From assembly GCA_030248225.1 (NCBI GenBank), contig JASANE010028631.1, forward strand, positions 1-64,000: a DNA stretch of 64,000 nt, read 5' to 3'. The position numbers and the translations under genes are program-made. A model generated the notes under the pieces. That model made no database searches and was not told the DNA's origin. It worked only from the letters and a program-made list of their open reading frames with translations. The first letter of the stretch is position 1. Each line of letters begins with the position of its first letter. Positions 33,640-45,838 of the stretch are shown here, in pieces. This DNA comes from Trileptium ribeirensis. Lineage: Eukaryota > Nematoda > Enoplea > Enoplida > Thoracostomopsidae.

Positions 33640-36600
33640 ACATTAACTTACGTGCATTAACCACACACATTTTGTAAGCTAACGTGTCAAATGCATCAAG
33701 TTAATTATACTGGCAAGCCAGCTACTCACTGTTTGTAGATGCCGTCGCGCCAACGCCTACATCTTGGTGCAAATGGCATGTCACTATCGCCAAATTAGTG
33801 TAACATGACAACATTTACAAAGTAGTACAGCTGATATGCCACGATTTAAAAATTCAATACGTGATACAATACAGATACATGCTGACTCTCAAAGGTCTAT
33901 AAGAGTGATAGATGGAGCCGGCTGGAAGAGTCATGCCAAGGAAATTGGGGCCCTTGGCCGGAGTCAGGTCTTCCCAGGGTGGTGCTGAAAACAGTGACGA
34001 CGTGTCCCCCTCCCCGATGTGCTCCTCCAGTTTTGCCAATTTTGGCGCCGTCAATAATGCTAATTTTCACACTATTTTTTGCCAATTGTTGTTAAAATTT
34101 TCCGCGTGTGGAGTGTGGGAGGAGGGAGGAGTGCCGGCGAACCAAGAAGGAAGGGTCGTATCTTTATAGGGGTAGTCCTGTTCTTTGTTCCCACGGATTG
34201 TCTACCTCATCCTTTCCCTCAAGCCGACGAACCTTCGGCAGACTGTCTATGACCTATCTCTGTGACAGAAAGCGGACTAAGTCTCAGTTACATTTTTGAA
34301 AAGCTTATTTTGCGGTATTTTAAAATTTTGACTCATATCTTGAAAGCGGTTGCTCTAAGAGAATAGTTCCGCAACTTCAATGTGTAGCTTCTGAAGAAGA
34401 TTTTGCTTCTTGCTCTTTCATAACGTAGTGACTTAAACGTTAATTCCCCAAACTGCCAACCAAAAGTTTCGAATTAGTATAAGTTTTGTGAGCATGTGGG
34501 CAGGAAGTCGTTGAAGCGTCTCAAATACAAATTTATACGCATAGTTAGATACTATTGTGAGGCCAAAAAAAAATCTGCTAAAATAAATATATCCACTGCT
34601 GAATTAGACTAGTCAAAAATATTTTTCGAATAACTATCCGTTATTGAGATTTAGCAAACTTCGCTTGCTCCATTTCAATTCGAATAACCTACTCTAGTGT
34701 GTGACTTCTGCAAATGGGCTTTGAAAATTCTGCTGCTATAATAAAGCTCGCCTTACAATTTTAACTGTTTTCCTTAAGTGTTCCGTAATTTCCATGTATA
34801 TTGATGGAAAACTACGCCCCAAATTCACCAATATTCTGTTAGAAATCCGTGCTCAAATAGTTTTGAGCGACAATCCCTCTTTGGATTACAGTATTTTAGT
34901 TACCAAGTTTTTCCAATGTAGTAAGTTTCTGTCACAAATTTGTTAATACAGTGTTATACTAGCTTATATTGATTTCGTACAGTTACATAGATGATAGCCA
35001 GTTTATCTAAAATTCGGAAACTGTCATAAAATTTCTATAAGCAGAAATAAGCTCCACGTTATCTTATTCATATTCATATTACTGGCTTTCTTATTTCATG
35101 TATAATTAAATTCTAATAATACTTCACGATATATTTTTAAACTGGATTTGTCGCCTTATATATATATCAAAATTGTGTTGGGTTGTCTTAGCTTCATTTG
35201 TATATATTATTCAGAGACGTACCTCCATTGTTGTGATAGAGTCTAGTGTTCTATGCGTGTCTAGTATAAAAATTTCTACACTATATACACCAATATATTT
35301 TATCAATTGCACACAATGTGCGACAGTTGTGACGTTTCAGCTATCCAAGGTTATATAAGGAGGCAAATAACATATACAATAAACCGGTTCATTACTCATA
35401 AAAAAATTAGCGAATTATGACAGATATGTACAAAGATAAATTGAAATTTGTTGATAGTTTAAACGATGTTGTACGCATTTAAATTTTCTAATCACTGTCA
35501 TATTAACTATCGCTCCAACCATAAACATCATTTGTATATCAGCGGTTGCAGCGAGCGGTTTCATTGGAGTAACATTACATGTAACAGTGACAACGCCCAG
35601 CATTATAAGACAGTTTGCATCGAATTCTGTTCGTTTGAGACCTAACAGTCATTTCTGGCTGAGACTTCGTGTGCTACACATCATAGTAATTGAATTCTGA
35701 GTTTCAATGAACAATGCCTTTTATCTCATTGGTAGCGGCGGCTTCAAACTGTACCCAATGGTCAAATATGCCGTTAGAAAACGACGGTAATCAGCGGTGC
35801 AGAACAAACGATCACCACCATTTTTGAAATTGTAGAAATAAACAAATATACATCTACGGACCACAATTTGATAAATTTACAATTTTGCTGAAAAATTATT
35901 TGACGCACAATTTTTATCAAAAGTGTACTCTATTAATGTATTGGGACCGTTCTGTGTCCCGGAGATCGGAAAATTGGGACAGTCCTCTTTAGGAGAATAC
36001 TTGCGAGAGTAAGTTGAATCCCAGTCGGGCTATTAAGTTCGAAATTTCCATTAAAAAATTTAAGACATGTAACAGGACCGTTCCGGTCTGCTGCGTGTAT
36101 ACTAAAAATTTTTGGAGTCGATACTCTCTGCAAGAAATAGAACGTTGGACATACCATGACCTGGAACATTATCCGGTAGAATATTCAGTGTACTTTGGAT
36201 CCGACTTATATAGGCAGATAGGAAATAACATGATGTATAGTGCCATGGTCGTGGCTGTAATGATGTTCCGGTTATTAACCTTTGTTTCTTATGTGTATTT
36301 ATGTTATGCTTTGCTATTGCATGCCTTATCTCGTATTATGTCGATATGTTTGTCGTTGCCTCGGCGACAGTAAACACAAAAGGCCGTAAGCTAAGCTAAT
36401 AGGGTACAAACCCCGCATCTGAAGCTGGACCAAGGGAACACTTTTAACAAAGTCCAAACAAATTGAGGATGCCGGACAGGTGGAAATGTGCTTTCTATTA
36501 GAGGCTGGCGAACACAGAGTGTGATATGAATGCGCCAGATTGGTTTGCGTTTGTTCTTACTTTTGCCGACTGTGCAATTTCATAGGAGTTTACGCTAAAA

Positions 36601-37559
36601 TTATTGAACGTGGTATGCCCAGACGTCTCGCATTATTTGGCTAAAAAACTATTTAAAGGTCTACCTTCAAACTTCCTAGGCCAATTCAGGCCAGAATTTG
36701 TCGTGCACTATACAATGATCAAAGCGAATGTAATAGGTGCTTCAGATTCCAGGTTGCCTTCGGCATAGGTATCGCTGGCAGGTGAGCAAAAGCTGAAGAC
36801 GCGCCCAAATTCGGCCTGAACCTGCTAGCCGACTAGTAAAAGCACTTAAATCGGAATTAGCCGTTATATACTCTATTGCAGCAACATCAAATTTACCTAG
36901 GTTTTGGTAGGTGTCGACTCATGGACCAGCACTCGAGCATTCAATGTTAGGTTGTTTACGGAGTAAAACGAATTCTGCAGGAGTTAATTATAGTTAAAAT
37001 TTTAGCCCAATCATTTCGGCCACCTCAGTTGCGGACAAAATACATCGTCCAATGGGCGCCCCCCACAGATTTAAAATTAAACCCGATCTGAAGACCGGAA
37101 TTTTGGCTCAGGATGAGCAAGCAAAACCCATGATTCTTTTTTGGGCGACTTTATGGCTGAGTTTTGACATTTTCGCTTTAATGGAAAGGCACTTTAAGCT
37201 TTCAGTTAGTATCAACAGTTTCAGGTTTGAGTTTTTGGTTTAAGTTTCACGTTTTTATTCACATTTCGCTTCTCTCTTTCTTCGCCTATAGTCAGTCGTT
37301 GGTACGGCAGCTTAGGTAGCGCCCACGCTCGTGAAATTCAAAAATACGGGCGTTAGTGAAGTGCGCATCGCAGTGGAAATGCAAAGCACAACACAGTAAC
37401 AACGCGTATAGCAGTAACAGAAGCCAGGCATCCGCGCGGACAAGGAAAACCAAAAACGGGGGACCGGGAGCAGAATTTAAGGATTAGGCTTAAATTGTAG
37501 GACGAAGAAAGGGTTGGCATAGAGTCACAACGGGACCGCAGGCGAGATGGAAGCTGAAC
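33640..37559. other. Left-arm sequence without recognised gene
   Basis: AT-rich. A 119-codon frame at 36014-36373 is identical in the right arm but begins with TTG rather than ATG, and its identity only reflects the recent duplication. 33840-34320 has higher GC and looks transposon-derived. No gene called. Confidence 0.5.
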
Positions 37560-39499
37560 CATAGGCGCAAATCCTGGGGGGCCAGGGGGGCCCGGGCCCC
37601 CCCCATAATTAGCAGTGCCGACAGCAAAAATTTAACGTATCTACTGGACCAAATCTCAGATCGCAAAATTATTGTTTCTAAAATGTGATTTTTATTCTTT
37701 GTTGTTTTAGAGAAGCGTTATCATTAGCTATACAATCAATGATATATAGTGACATTTAAATCGATGGCAACCTTGCATAAATTTTATAAACGGCTGAAGA
37801 AGCCAGATGACCAATCCTCAACCTCGGCTACCGGTTCACAGACTACAGATAATATAACTCAGCCGCCCGTTGCTGTTGACACTCCCCCAAAGGATACATC
37901 TGACGTGACTATGGAGCTTCAGCTTCCAGGACCGTCAACACAGCCTTCTACGTCAGCGCCTCTCTCAGTTTCGTCATGCGAGACCGCCAGCAGAGCACCC
38001 GATGGAGACGCCCAGAAGGGTTCAGCAACTGGAAAAAGGCCTTGAGCCGGTTTGACTCACACAGAGAACATCGGCTGCCACCGTTTCAGCATGCAGCAAT
38101 TGAAACAAGTCTCTACACCAGTCGATTCGCTGCTTTCAGTACAAATCAACCAGGGCCGCAAGGTGGCTCTGGCTTGTCTAACTAACACCATTCTTCTGTC
38201 CAATACCTTGCACGACAGGGCCTCGCCTTTCGTGGACATGAAAACGAAGAAGGCAATTTCCGAAGCAACTTTTGCTTCTCGTACCCGGGAATCTCCTGCA
38301 ATGAAGGCCTGGCTCAACCACCACTTACGAGCTTTTACCAGCTGGAGCTCGCAAAATGAAGTACTGGACATGCTTGGGCATAAAATTGTCCGGCAAATTC
38401 GATATGAGATTGGCGAAACATCCTTGCTATCATCTTTGGATGGAACTTAAGACGTCAACGGAACTGAGCGGGAAGGCGTATGCTTGCGTCACGTCGGCAA
38501 CGACCTTCAAGCTCGCGAAAACTTCGTCGGATTTTATGCAGTTTCGGACCAGACGTCTGAAACTATCGCCAAAATGATTAAAGAGCATGTTGGTCCGTTT
38601 AAATTTGCCCTTGGACAAACTTAGAGGACAAGCCTATGACGGTACGGCCAATATGAGCAGGGGTGCTACAGCGGAGCTCAAACACGAATAAAAGCTGACC
38701 AGCCGCTTGCGTTGTACGTGCATTGCGGCGCTCACTGCGTTAATCTTGTGCTGCAGCAGGCCATTTCTCGTCCCAATTTTGTCAACGACTGTCTGGGAAT
38801 GGTTAACGAGGTGGGAACGCTGTACGGCCGCAGCTCCAAGTATCGAAGCATATTCGCCGACACAGCCCAAGCAGCTCCTGGTTCAACCCGTCGGCTAAAG
38901 CCGCTCTGCCCCACTGGTTGGACCGTCCAAGGCCCAGCTGTCTCGCAATTGTTATCTGTGTACAACGCCGTCTGCCTTTCCTTGGCTGAACTTGATGAAT
39001 TGTTAGGAGGTTCTGCGGCTTCTCAAGCGCGAGGTCTATCTGAGCGCTTTGAAAATGGGACCACCTATTTGGGTCTGAAGATAACAATGTTTGTTATTGA
39101 GCCGCTTGAATGTTTAAACGTCGCTGTTCAAGGTTCTACTAAGACTGTCTCAAGCATGAGCAGAGATTCACACATGGTTCTTCAAGATCTTAGATCCCAG
39201 AGAAATGAGACTGTGTTTCAGATGCTATTTTCGAAAGCACAGGCAAAATGCGAAGAGTTAGATTTGTGTCCTATAACTTTGCCGAGGCAGCGACAGGCAA
39301 ATCTTCGTTACGCTGGTTCCTCGGCTGCTCATTGCCACCAAACAGCTGAAGACTACTACCGACAGGAGTTCTACAAAGTGTATAAGGAGTAAATACTGGA
39401 GTTGATACATTTAACAAAAATTTAAACATATAATGTTTTATGTATACCAAATATGGGTACCTTGGGCCCCCCAATGTTTAGGACAGATTTGCGCCATTG
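37560..39499 (+). mobile_element. hAT transposon (ZMYM1-like group), left arm, internally deleted
   Basis: Termini CATAGGCGCAAATC (37560) and, inverted, GATTTGCGCCATTG (ending 39499) are adjacent to runs of G and C typical of this hAT group. They are flanked by a perfect 8-bp target duplication AGCTGAAC (37552-37559 and 39500-39507), the length diagnostic for hAT. The 1940-bp element carries a broken transposase. Confidence 0.95.
37764..39392 (+). pseudogene. hAT transposase (ZMYM1/DUF4371-like), broken, left arm
   Basis: The frame starts at ATG 37764 with a Lys-rich MATLHKFYKR start and a Ser/Thr/Pro-rich linker. It then jumps directly into the region after the TTF-type zinc finger, so the DNA-binding finger is deleted. 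Frameshifts near 38010-38050 and 38440, and stops around 38620-38700, divide the DUF4371 part. A final open piece (38712-39392) matches the RNase H-fold region with the LCPTGWTV motif near 38908. It stops at 39390, before the C-terminal hAT dimerisation domain, which is absent. The intact enzyme would cut and paste hAT DNA in the nucleus; this one cannot. Confidence 0.88.
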
Positions 39500-39507
39500 A
39501 GCTGAAC

Positions 39508-41092
39508 TTAAGGCGATTTAGAAAACTAAAATTATTTAAGACAATAGGCGACAACTTCTAAGGAAATCCAACAATGTGAAAGTTTGATCTAACTTTGGGG
39601 ACGTCCCGTGCGTCACAGACAAGCGCAGGATGCGCCCTCATAGCTTAAACTATACTATAATTACAAGACAGTTACGAGAGCTAACCCAATCTTTCTGTAC
39701 ACCAAAACTGGTCAGCTATGATATCGCTGAAAATCGTACAAATCGCCCGCCCCCACCAAAGTTGACCGATAAAATTTTTGGTGTTTGCAGCAATTATAGT
39801 ATAGCCCGGCAAATTCCCTACCACAAAAACGTTTCTTATTACTGCGCAAGGCCAATTCGTAATTTTAGGCGAGTCAAAGCCGCCCCAAATTGTTATTCGA
39901 AATGGCGGACGACTTTGGGTAGCCTTAAAACCGTTCTGGGATTTTGTGAGTCGTGTCTCTATGTTTCAACTTTATCATCGACCAGTTACATAACGCAAGG
40001 TCTAAATAAAGAGGAGACGAGAGCCTGAACAGGATGAGCCCTCAGGGTGCTAAATGTATTTAATATTTTGGTTTACAGTGAAAATCGGTCTAGGTCTCTT
40101 CCGGTTTAAATTCACCAGCTACAGATTCTCAAATCACCTTGCTTACGGTGCATTTAGGGGGCTCGTTCTGTAGCCTATAGCGCACAAACTTAACTTGATT
40201 GGTAGCTTAAACCATGACCCAACATGGTAGATCGTGACTTCAGTGAGACGTAAATGTAAAACACATTCAAGCAATTCCAGGAATTAGGTTCGGAAGGAGA
40301 GTTAGAAGTTCTTTATTGCCATAGATCAATTTACTGGATGGTGTCGTTTGTGCGATTGTTGATGGCGAGTGTGGCTTTTGACACTTGCGAGTTTAGACTA
40401 AACTAAGGATTACTGGCAATTTTCAGACAAACTCGGAGTCGGATGTAGAGCGCGATACAAATTAACAGGTATAAAAGAAAGTACAAAGATTACAGATACA
40501 GAAGCTTTGACATGCTGACGAGGTTACCCGTTCGAGCAATGTACTAAACTTTAGAGCCCTTCGATGTTTTTAGATTGGTGATGCTGTTCGCGTTATCGGC
40601 ACAGCATTGTTTCTGTCTTTAAACGATGTTAACATATTTTGTAATTATGGAATTAATGGAAACGTTGGTATTAAAGCGTAACAAAACAAATGATCGCATC
40701 TAAATAGAGCGTATCTTAAACTGGGAGCGACCCACCCCGACCAAACTATTATTTTATCGTCACTTAAACTTTAAACTTAGCGATTATCATACTTTATGCA
40801 TGATCGGTCAGATGTTTGGATAGTAAGTGAGAGAACTAGCGTTGGATTCCCGTACGGGAGACGGATAAGAATCACCGTTTAGCACTAGAGACACTATAGA
40901 AGATTAATTCCGGTAGGTATGCGTCTCAAAGTGACTAAATGTTCGTAATCATGCAGTGATTTGTACTACTTGGTGTATCATACTTTTATGATTAACTTTC
41001 GGCGTTCCATTTTACTTTGTTTTGCTGCCGTGTTATAAATGTTTCCTGGACGTCTTTTGTCATGCCCCGCTCACCCTCTAACCGCCAATCTT
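39508..41092. other. Left-arm inner part, no recognised gene
   Basis: A 132-codon ATG frame at 39630-40028 is identical in the right arm (43385-43783). Its product has no recognisable domain. The innermost part (about 40620-40840) is the most diverged between the arms. Confidence 0.45.
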
Positions 41093-42314
41093 GAGCAGAA
41101 TTTCAGTTAAAAACAACTTTGACTCGGTCTAAAATAGAGTATCTGTCAGGCAAATTCGAACAGTTTTTATCGAAGTTTTCAGAGTTCGCGAACAACAATG
41201 CAAATATCAAGCTGAGTGGACTACTAATGTCGACTCAACTATATTCGAGCTGCATGTCGGCATGCAAACTATTAATGAGTCTATTGAGCATCAGCACCAA
41301 ATGTTTCCTACATCTGACCTTTCCGTCTCATTTTCGTTTTTTTGTTCCTCGTTTGTATATAACCAACTATTACTTATCTGGTTTGGTCTATTTCGTATTG
41401 GATTCAATGTCAGACTCATATTAATTAATAAAACTCTTGGTACTACAATTTGATACCAAATCATTTCTATCATATGATATATACTATTTCTTGATATACG
41501 GTTCAAAGATTCTTTTGAACAAAGCAGTTCATTATCGTGGTAAAATTTTTAGTTTTGATGCTAAAGAATTTTGGCACACTATCACCGAGTGAAAGCAATC
41601 TTATCAATACCCATACCTATCAGCTGTCAGTCATTGATCAATACTTCCTTAAATCAGAAGGGAATTTGATGGTTACTGGTGTTATTCACAAGTTTGACGG
41701 TCCTGCTAACAGATGAATACCTATTTATTCGGCTGTAAAAGAAATACTATTGTTTTCATCTTGAATTTATGCTTGATAATATATATATGCTGGTTTGTTC
41801 TACGAAATGGTTAGAACAGTTTCGCCTGTGGTATTTTCTGTGTTGCGTTACTCCACGAATATTCTAGTCAGTATGTAAGTGTTTTAGATGTTGAAAATGC
41901 AGAATACTATTTAATGCTTAATATTTCTTTTTCGTTTTACACATTAGTTATCGACTTACAAACACATATACGCTGATGCATAAAACACGAACACGCGTTA
42001 CAATACGATGCGCGCACTAAGGGCAAAGCAGATTATGAGCAATACTGTAACGTACTGATGTTAGATTATAAAACAAATCACCGTAACACTGAACTCAAGA
42101 CAGAAGAATGAGCGACGCCGGACCCAAATAGAAGAACAAAAGAAATTAGTTGTTTCCGAAATCATCAATTTTGGCGATTCTTAGCTCAGCTATGAGCCCC
42201 GAAACGGAATCCGATATGCTTCGAAAGTCGCTCTACATAGCGCGAGGGGTACCACTGTTTGAGAAAAATGAAACAAACATATGAGTTTGTCCCCTCGCAA
42301 TTGTTGGCATTGAG
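41093..42314. other. Unique spacer of the giant palindrome
   Basis: This 1222-bp AT-rich segment does not pair with itself. No gene, repeat or element end is recognised in it. Confidence 0.85.
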
Positions 42315-43913
42315 AAGATTGGCGGTTAGAGGGTGAGCGGGGCATGACAAAAGACGTCCAGGAAACATTTATAACACGGCAGCAAAACAAAGTAAAATGG
42401 AACGCCGAAAGTTAATCATAAAAGTATGATACACCAAGTAGTACAAATCACTGCATGATTACGAACATTTAGTCACTTTGAGACGCATACCTACCGGAAT
42501 TAATCTTCTATAGTGTCTCTAGTGCTAAACGGTGATTCTTATCCGTCTCCCGTACGGGAATCCAACGCTAGTTCTCTCACTTACTATCCAAACATCTGAC
42601 CGATCATGAATAAAGTATTATATTCGATAAGTTTAAATTTTATGTGACTATAAAATAATCGTTTGGTCGGGGTGGGTCGCTCCCAGTTTAAGATACGCTC
42701 TATTTAGATGCGATCTTTTGTTTTGTTACGCTTTAATTTGTCGACATTTTCCATTAATTCCATAATTACAAAATATGTTAACATCGTTTAAAGACAGAAA
42801 CAATGCTGTGCCGATAACGCGAACAGCATCACCAATCTAAAAACATCGAAGGGCTCTAAAGTTTAGTACATTGCTCGAACGGGTAACCTCGTCAGCATGT
42901 CAAAGCTTCTGTATCTGTAATCTTTGTACTTTCTTTTATACCTGTTAATTTGTATCGCGCTCTACATCCGACTCCGAGTTTGTCTGAAAATTGCCAGTAA
43001 TCCTGAGTTGTAGGTTTAAACTGCAAGTGTCAAAAGCCACACTCGCCATCAACAATCGCACAAACGACACCATCCAGTAAATTGATCTATGGCAATAAAG
43101 AACTTCTACTCTCCTTCCGAACCTAATTCCTGGAATTGCTTGAATGGGTTTTACATTTACGTCTCCCTGAAGTCACGATCTACCATGTGGGGGCATGGTT
43201 TAAGCTACCAATCAAGTTAAGTTTGTGCGCTATAGGCTACAGAACGAGCCCCCTAAATGCACCGTAAGCAAGGTGATTTGGAGAATCTCGTACCTGGTGA
43301 ATTTAAACCGGAAGAGACCTAGACCGATTTTCACTGTAAACCAAAATATTAAAATACATTTAGCACCCTGAGGGCTCAACCTGTTCAGGCTCTCGTCTCC
43401 TCTTTATTTAGACCTTGCGTTATGTAACTGGTCGATGATAAAGTTGAAACATAGAGACACGACTCACAAAATCCCAGAACGGTTTTAAGGCTACCCAAAG
43501 TCGTCCGCCATTTCGAATAACAATTTGGGGCGGCTTTGACTCGCCTAAAATTACGAATTGGCCTTGCGCAGTAATAAGAAACGTTTTTGTGGTAGGGAAT
43601 TTGCCGGGCTATACTATAATTGCTGCAAACACCAAAAATTTTATCGGTCAACTTTGGTGGGGGCGGGCGATTTGTACGATTTTCAGCGATATCATAGCTG
43701 ACCAGTTTTGGTGTACAGAAAGATTGGGTTAGCTCTCGTAACTGTCTTGTAATTATAGTATAGTTTAAGCTATGAGGGCGCATCCTGCGCTTGTCTGTGA
43801 CGCACGGGACGTCCCCAAAGTTAGATCAAACTTTCACATTGTTGGATTTCCTTAGAAGTTGTCGCCTATTGTCTTAAATAATTTTAGTTTTCTAAATCGC
43901 CTTAAGTTCAGCT

Positions 43914-45830
43914 CAATGGCGCAAATCTGTCCTAAACATTGGGGGGCCCAAGGTACCCATATTTGGTATACATAAAACATTATATGTTTAAATTTTTGTT
44001 AAATGTATCAACTCCAGTATTTACTCCTTATACACTTTGTAGAACTCCTGTCGGTAGTAGTCTTCAGCTGTTTGGTGGCAATGAGCAGCCGAGGAACCAG
44101 CGTAACGAAGATTTGCCTGTCGCTGCCTCGGCAAAGTTATAGGACACAAATCTAACTCTTCGCATTTTGCCTGTGCTTCCGAAAATAGCCTGTGAAACAC
44201 AGTCTCATTTCTCTGGGATCTGAGATCTTAAATGACCATGTGTACAGCTGTGCTCATGCCTGAGACAGTCTGAGTAGAACCTTGAACAGCAACGTTTAAA
44301 CATTCAAGCGGCTCAATGACAAACATTGCAATCTTCAGGCCCAAATCGGTCGTCCCTTTTTCAAAGCGCTCGGATAGAGCTTCGCGCTTAAAGAGCTCGC
44401 AGAACCTCCTAACAATTCACCAAGTTCCCCGGAAAGGCAGGCGGCGTTGTACTGATAGCGATTGCGAGACAGCTGGGTCTCGGACGGTCCAGCGAGAGAG
44501 CGGCTTTATGGTTGAACCAGCAACTATTTGGGCTGTATCGGCGAATATGCTTCGATACTTGGAGCTGCGGCAAGTTCAAGCTCCCCCCCTCGTCAGCCAT
44601 TCCCAGACAGTCGTTGACAAAATTGGACGAAGAAATGGCCTGCTGCGGCCCGAGGTTGACGCGGTGAGCGCCGCAGTGCACGTACAACGCTAGCGGTTGG
44701 TCAGCTTTTATTCGTGTTTGAGCTCCGCTGTAGAACCCGCTCATATTGGCCGCACTGTCATAAGCTTGTCCTCTAAGTTCGTTTAAGGAAAAATTTAAAC
44801 GCACCAACACGTCCTTAATCATTTTGGCCATAGTTTCAGACGACTAGTCCGAAACTGCCATAAAATCTGACGAAGTCTTCGCGAGGCTGAAGGTCGTTGT
44901 CGACGTGATGCAGCATTATGCTTTCCTGCTCAGTTCCATTGACGTCCTGATTTCATCCACAATGACTCGCATAGGATGTTTCGCCAATCTCAGATCGAAT
45001 TTGCCGGACAATTCATGCCGAGCATGTCCAGTACTTCATTTTGCGAGCTCCACCTGGTAAAGCTTGTAGTACGGCCGAGCCAGACCTTCATTGCAGGAGA
45101 TTCCCGGGTACGCAGAAGCAAAAGTTGCTTGAAATTGCCTTCTTCGTTTTCATGTCCACGAAAGGCGAGGCCCTGTCGTGCAAGGTATTGGACAGAAGTA
45201 ATGGTGTTAGTTAGACAAGCCAGAGCCACCTTGCGGCCCTGGTTGATTTGTACTGAAAGCAGCGAATCGACTGGTGTAGAGACTTGTTTCAATTGCTGCA
45301 TGCTGAAACGGTGGCAGCCGATGTTCTCGTGTGAGTCAAACCGGCTCAAGGCCTTTTTCCAGTTGCTGAACCCTTCTGGCGTCTCCATCGGGTGCTCTGC
45401 TGGCGGTCTCGCATGACGAAACTGAGAGAGGCGCTGACGTAGTAGGCTGTGTTGACGGTCCTGGAAGCTGAAGCTCCATAGTCACGTCAGATGTATCCTT
45501 TGGGGGAGTGTCAACAGCAACGGGCGGCTGAGTTATATTATCTGTAGTCTGTGAACCGGTAGCCGAGGTTGAGGATTGGTCATCTGGCTTCTTCAGCCGT
45601 TTATAAAATTTATGCAAGGTTGCCATCGATTTAAATGTCACTATATATCATTGATTGTATAGCTAATGATAACGCTTCTCTAAAACAACAAAGAATAAAA
45701 ATCACATTTTAGAAACAATAATTTTGCGATCTGAGATTTGGTCCAGTAGATACGTGAAATTTTTGCTGTCGGCACAGCGAATTATTGGGGGGGCCCGGGC
45801 CCCCCTGGCCCCCCAGGATTTGCGCCTATG
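43914..45830 (-). mobile_element. hAT transposon, right arm copy
   Basis: Same element as 37560-39499, inverted. Termini CAATGGCGCAAATC at 43914 and GATTTGCGCCTATG ending at 45830 are flanked by GTTCAGCT (43906-43913 and 45831-45838), the complement of the left-arm target duplication. The shared target site shows the insertion happened once, before duplication. Confidence 0.95.
44021..45626 (-). pseudogene. hAT transposase, broken, right arm
   Basis: Same deleted architecture as the left-arm copy: no TTF finger and no C-terminal dimerisation domain. The frameshifts differ. Here the junction after the linker is in a frame that stays open through the start of the DUF4371 region (45388 down to about 44990), whereas the left copy has two extra single-base insertions in this part. 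Conversely, the piece matching left 38712-39392 is more broken here. Confidence 0.85.
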
Positions 45831-45838
45831 GTTCAGCT

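Larger units (their letters stand above)
32881..41092 (+). repeat. Left arm of giant inverted repeat
   Basis: This 8212-bp segment is the reverse complement of 42315-50475, with base 41092 pairing with 42315 and 32881 with 50475. Long stretches are identical, for example the ORFs at 36014-36373 and 39630-40028; others differ by indels and short divergent patches, such as 40740-40830. Homology stops sharply at both ends. Confidence 0.95.

Noticed and set aside
36014..36373. 119-codon frame perfectly preserved in both palindrome arms
   Set aside because: It starts with TTG, has no recognisable domain, and nearby non-coding sequence is equally preserved, so the identity reflects recent duplication rather than selection.
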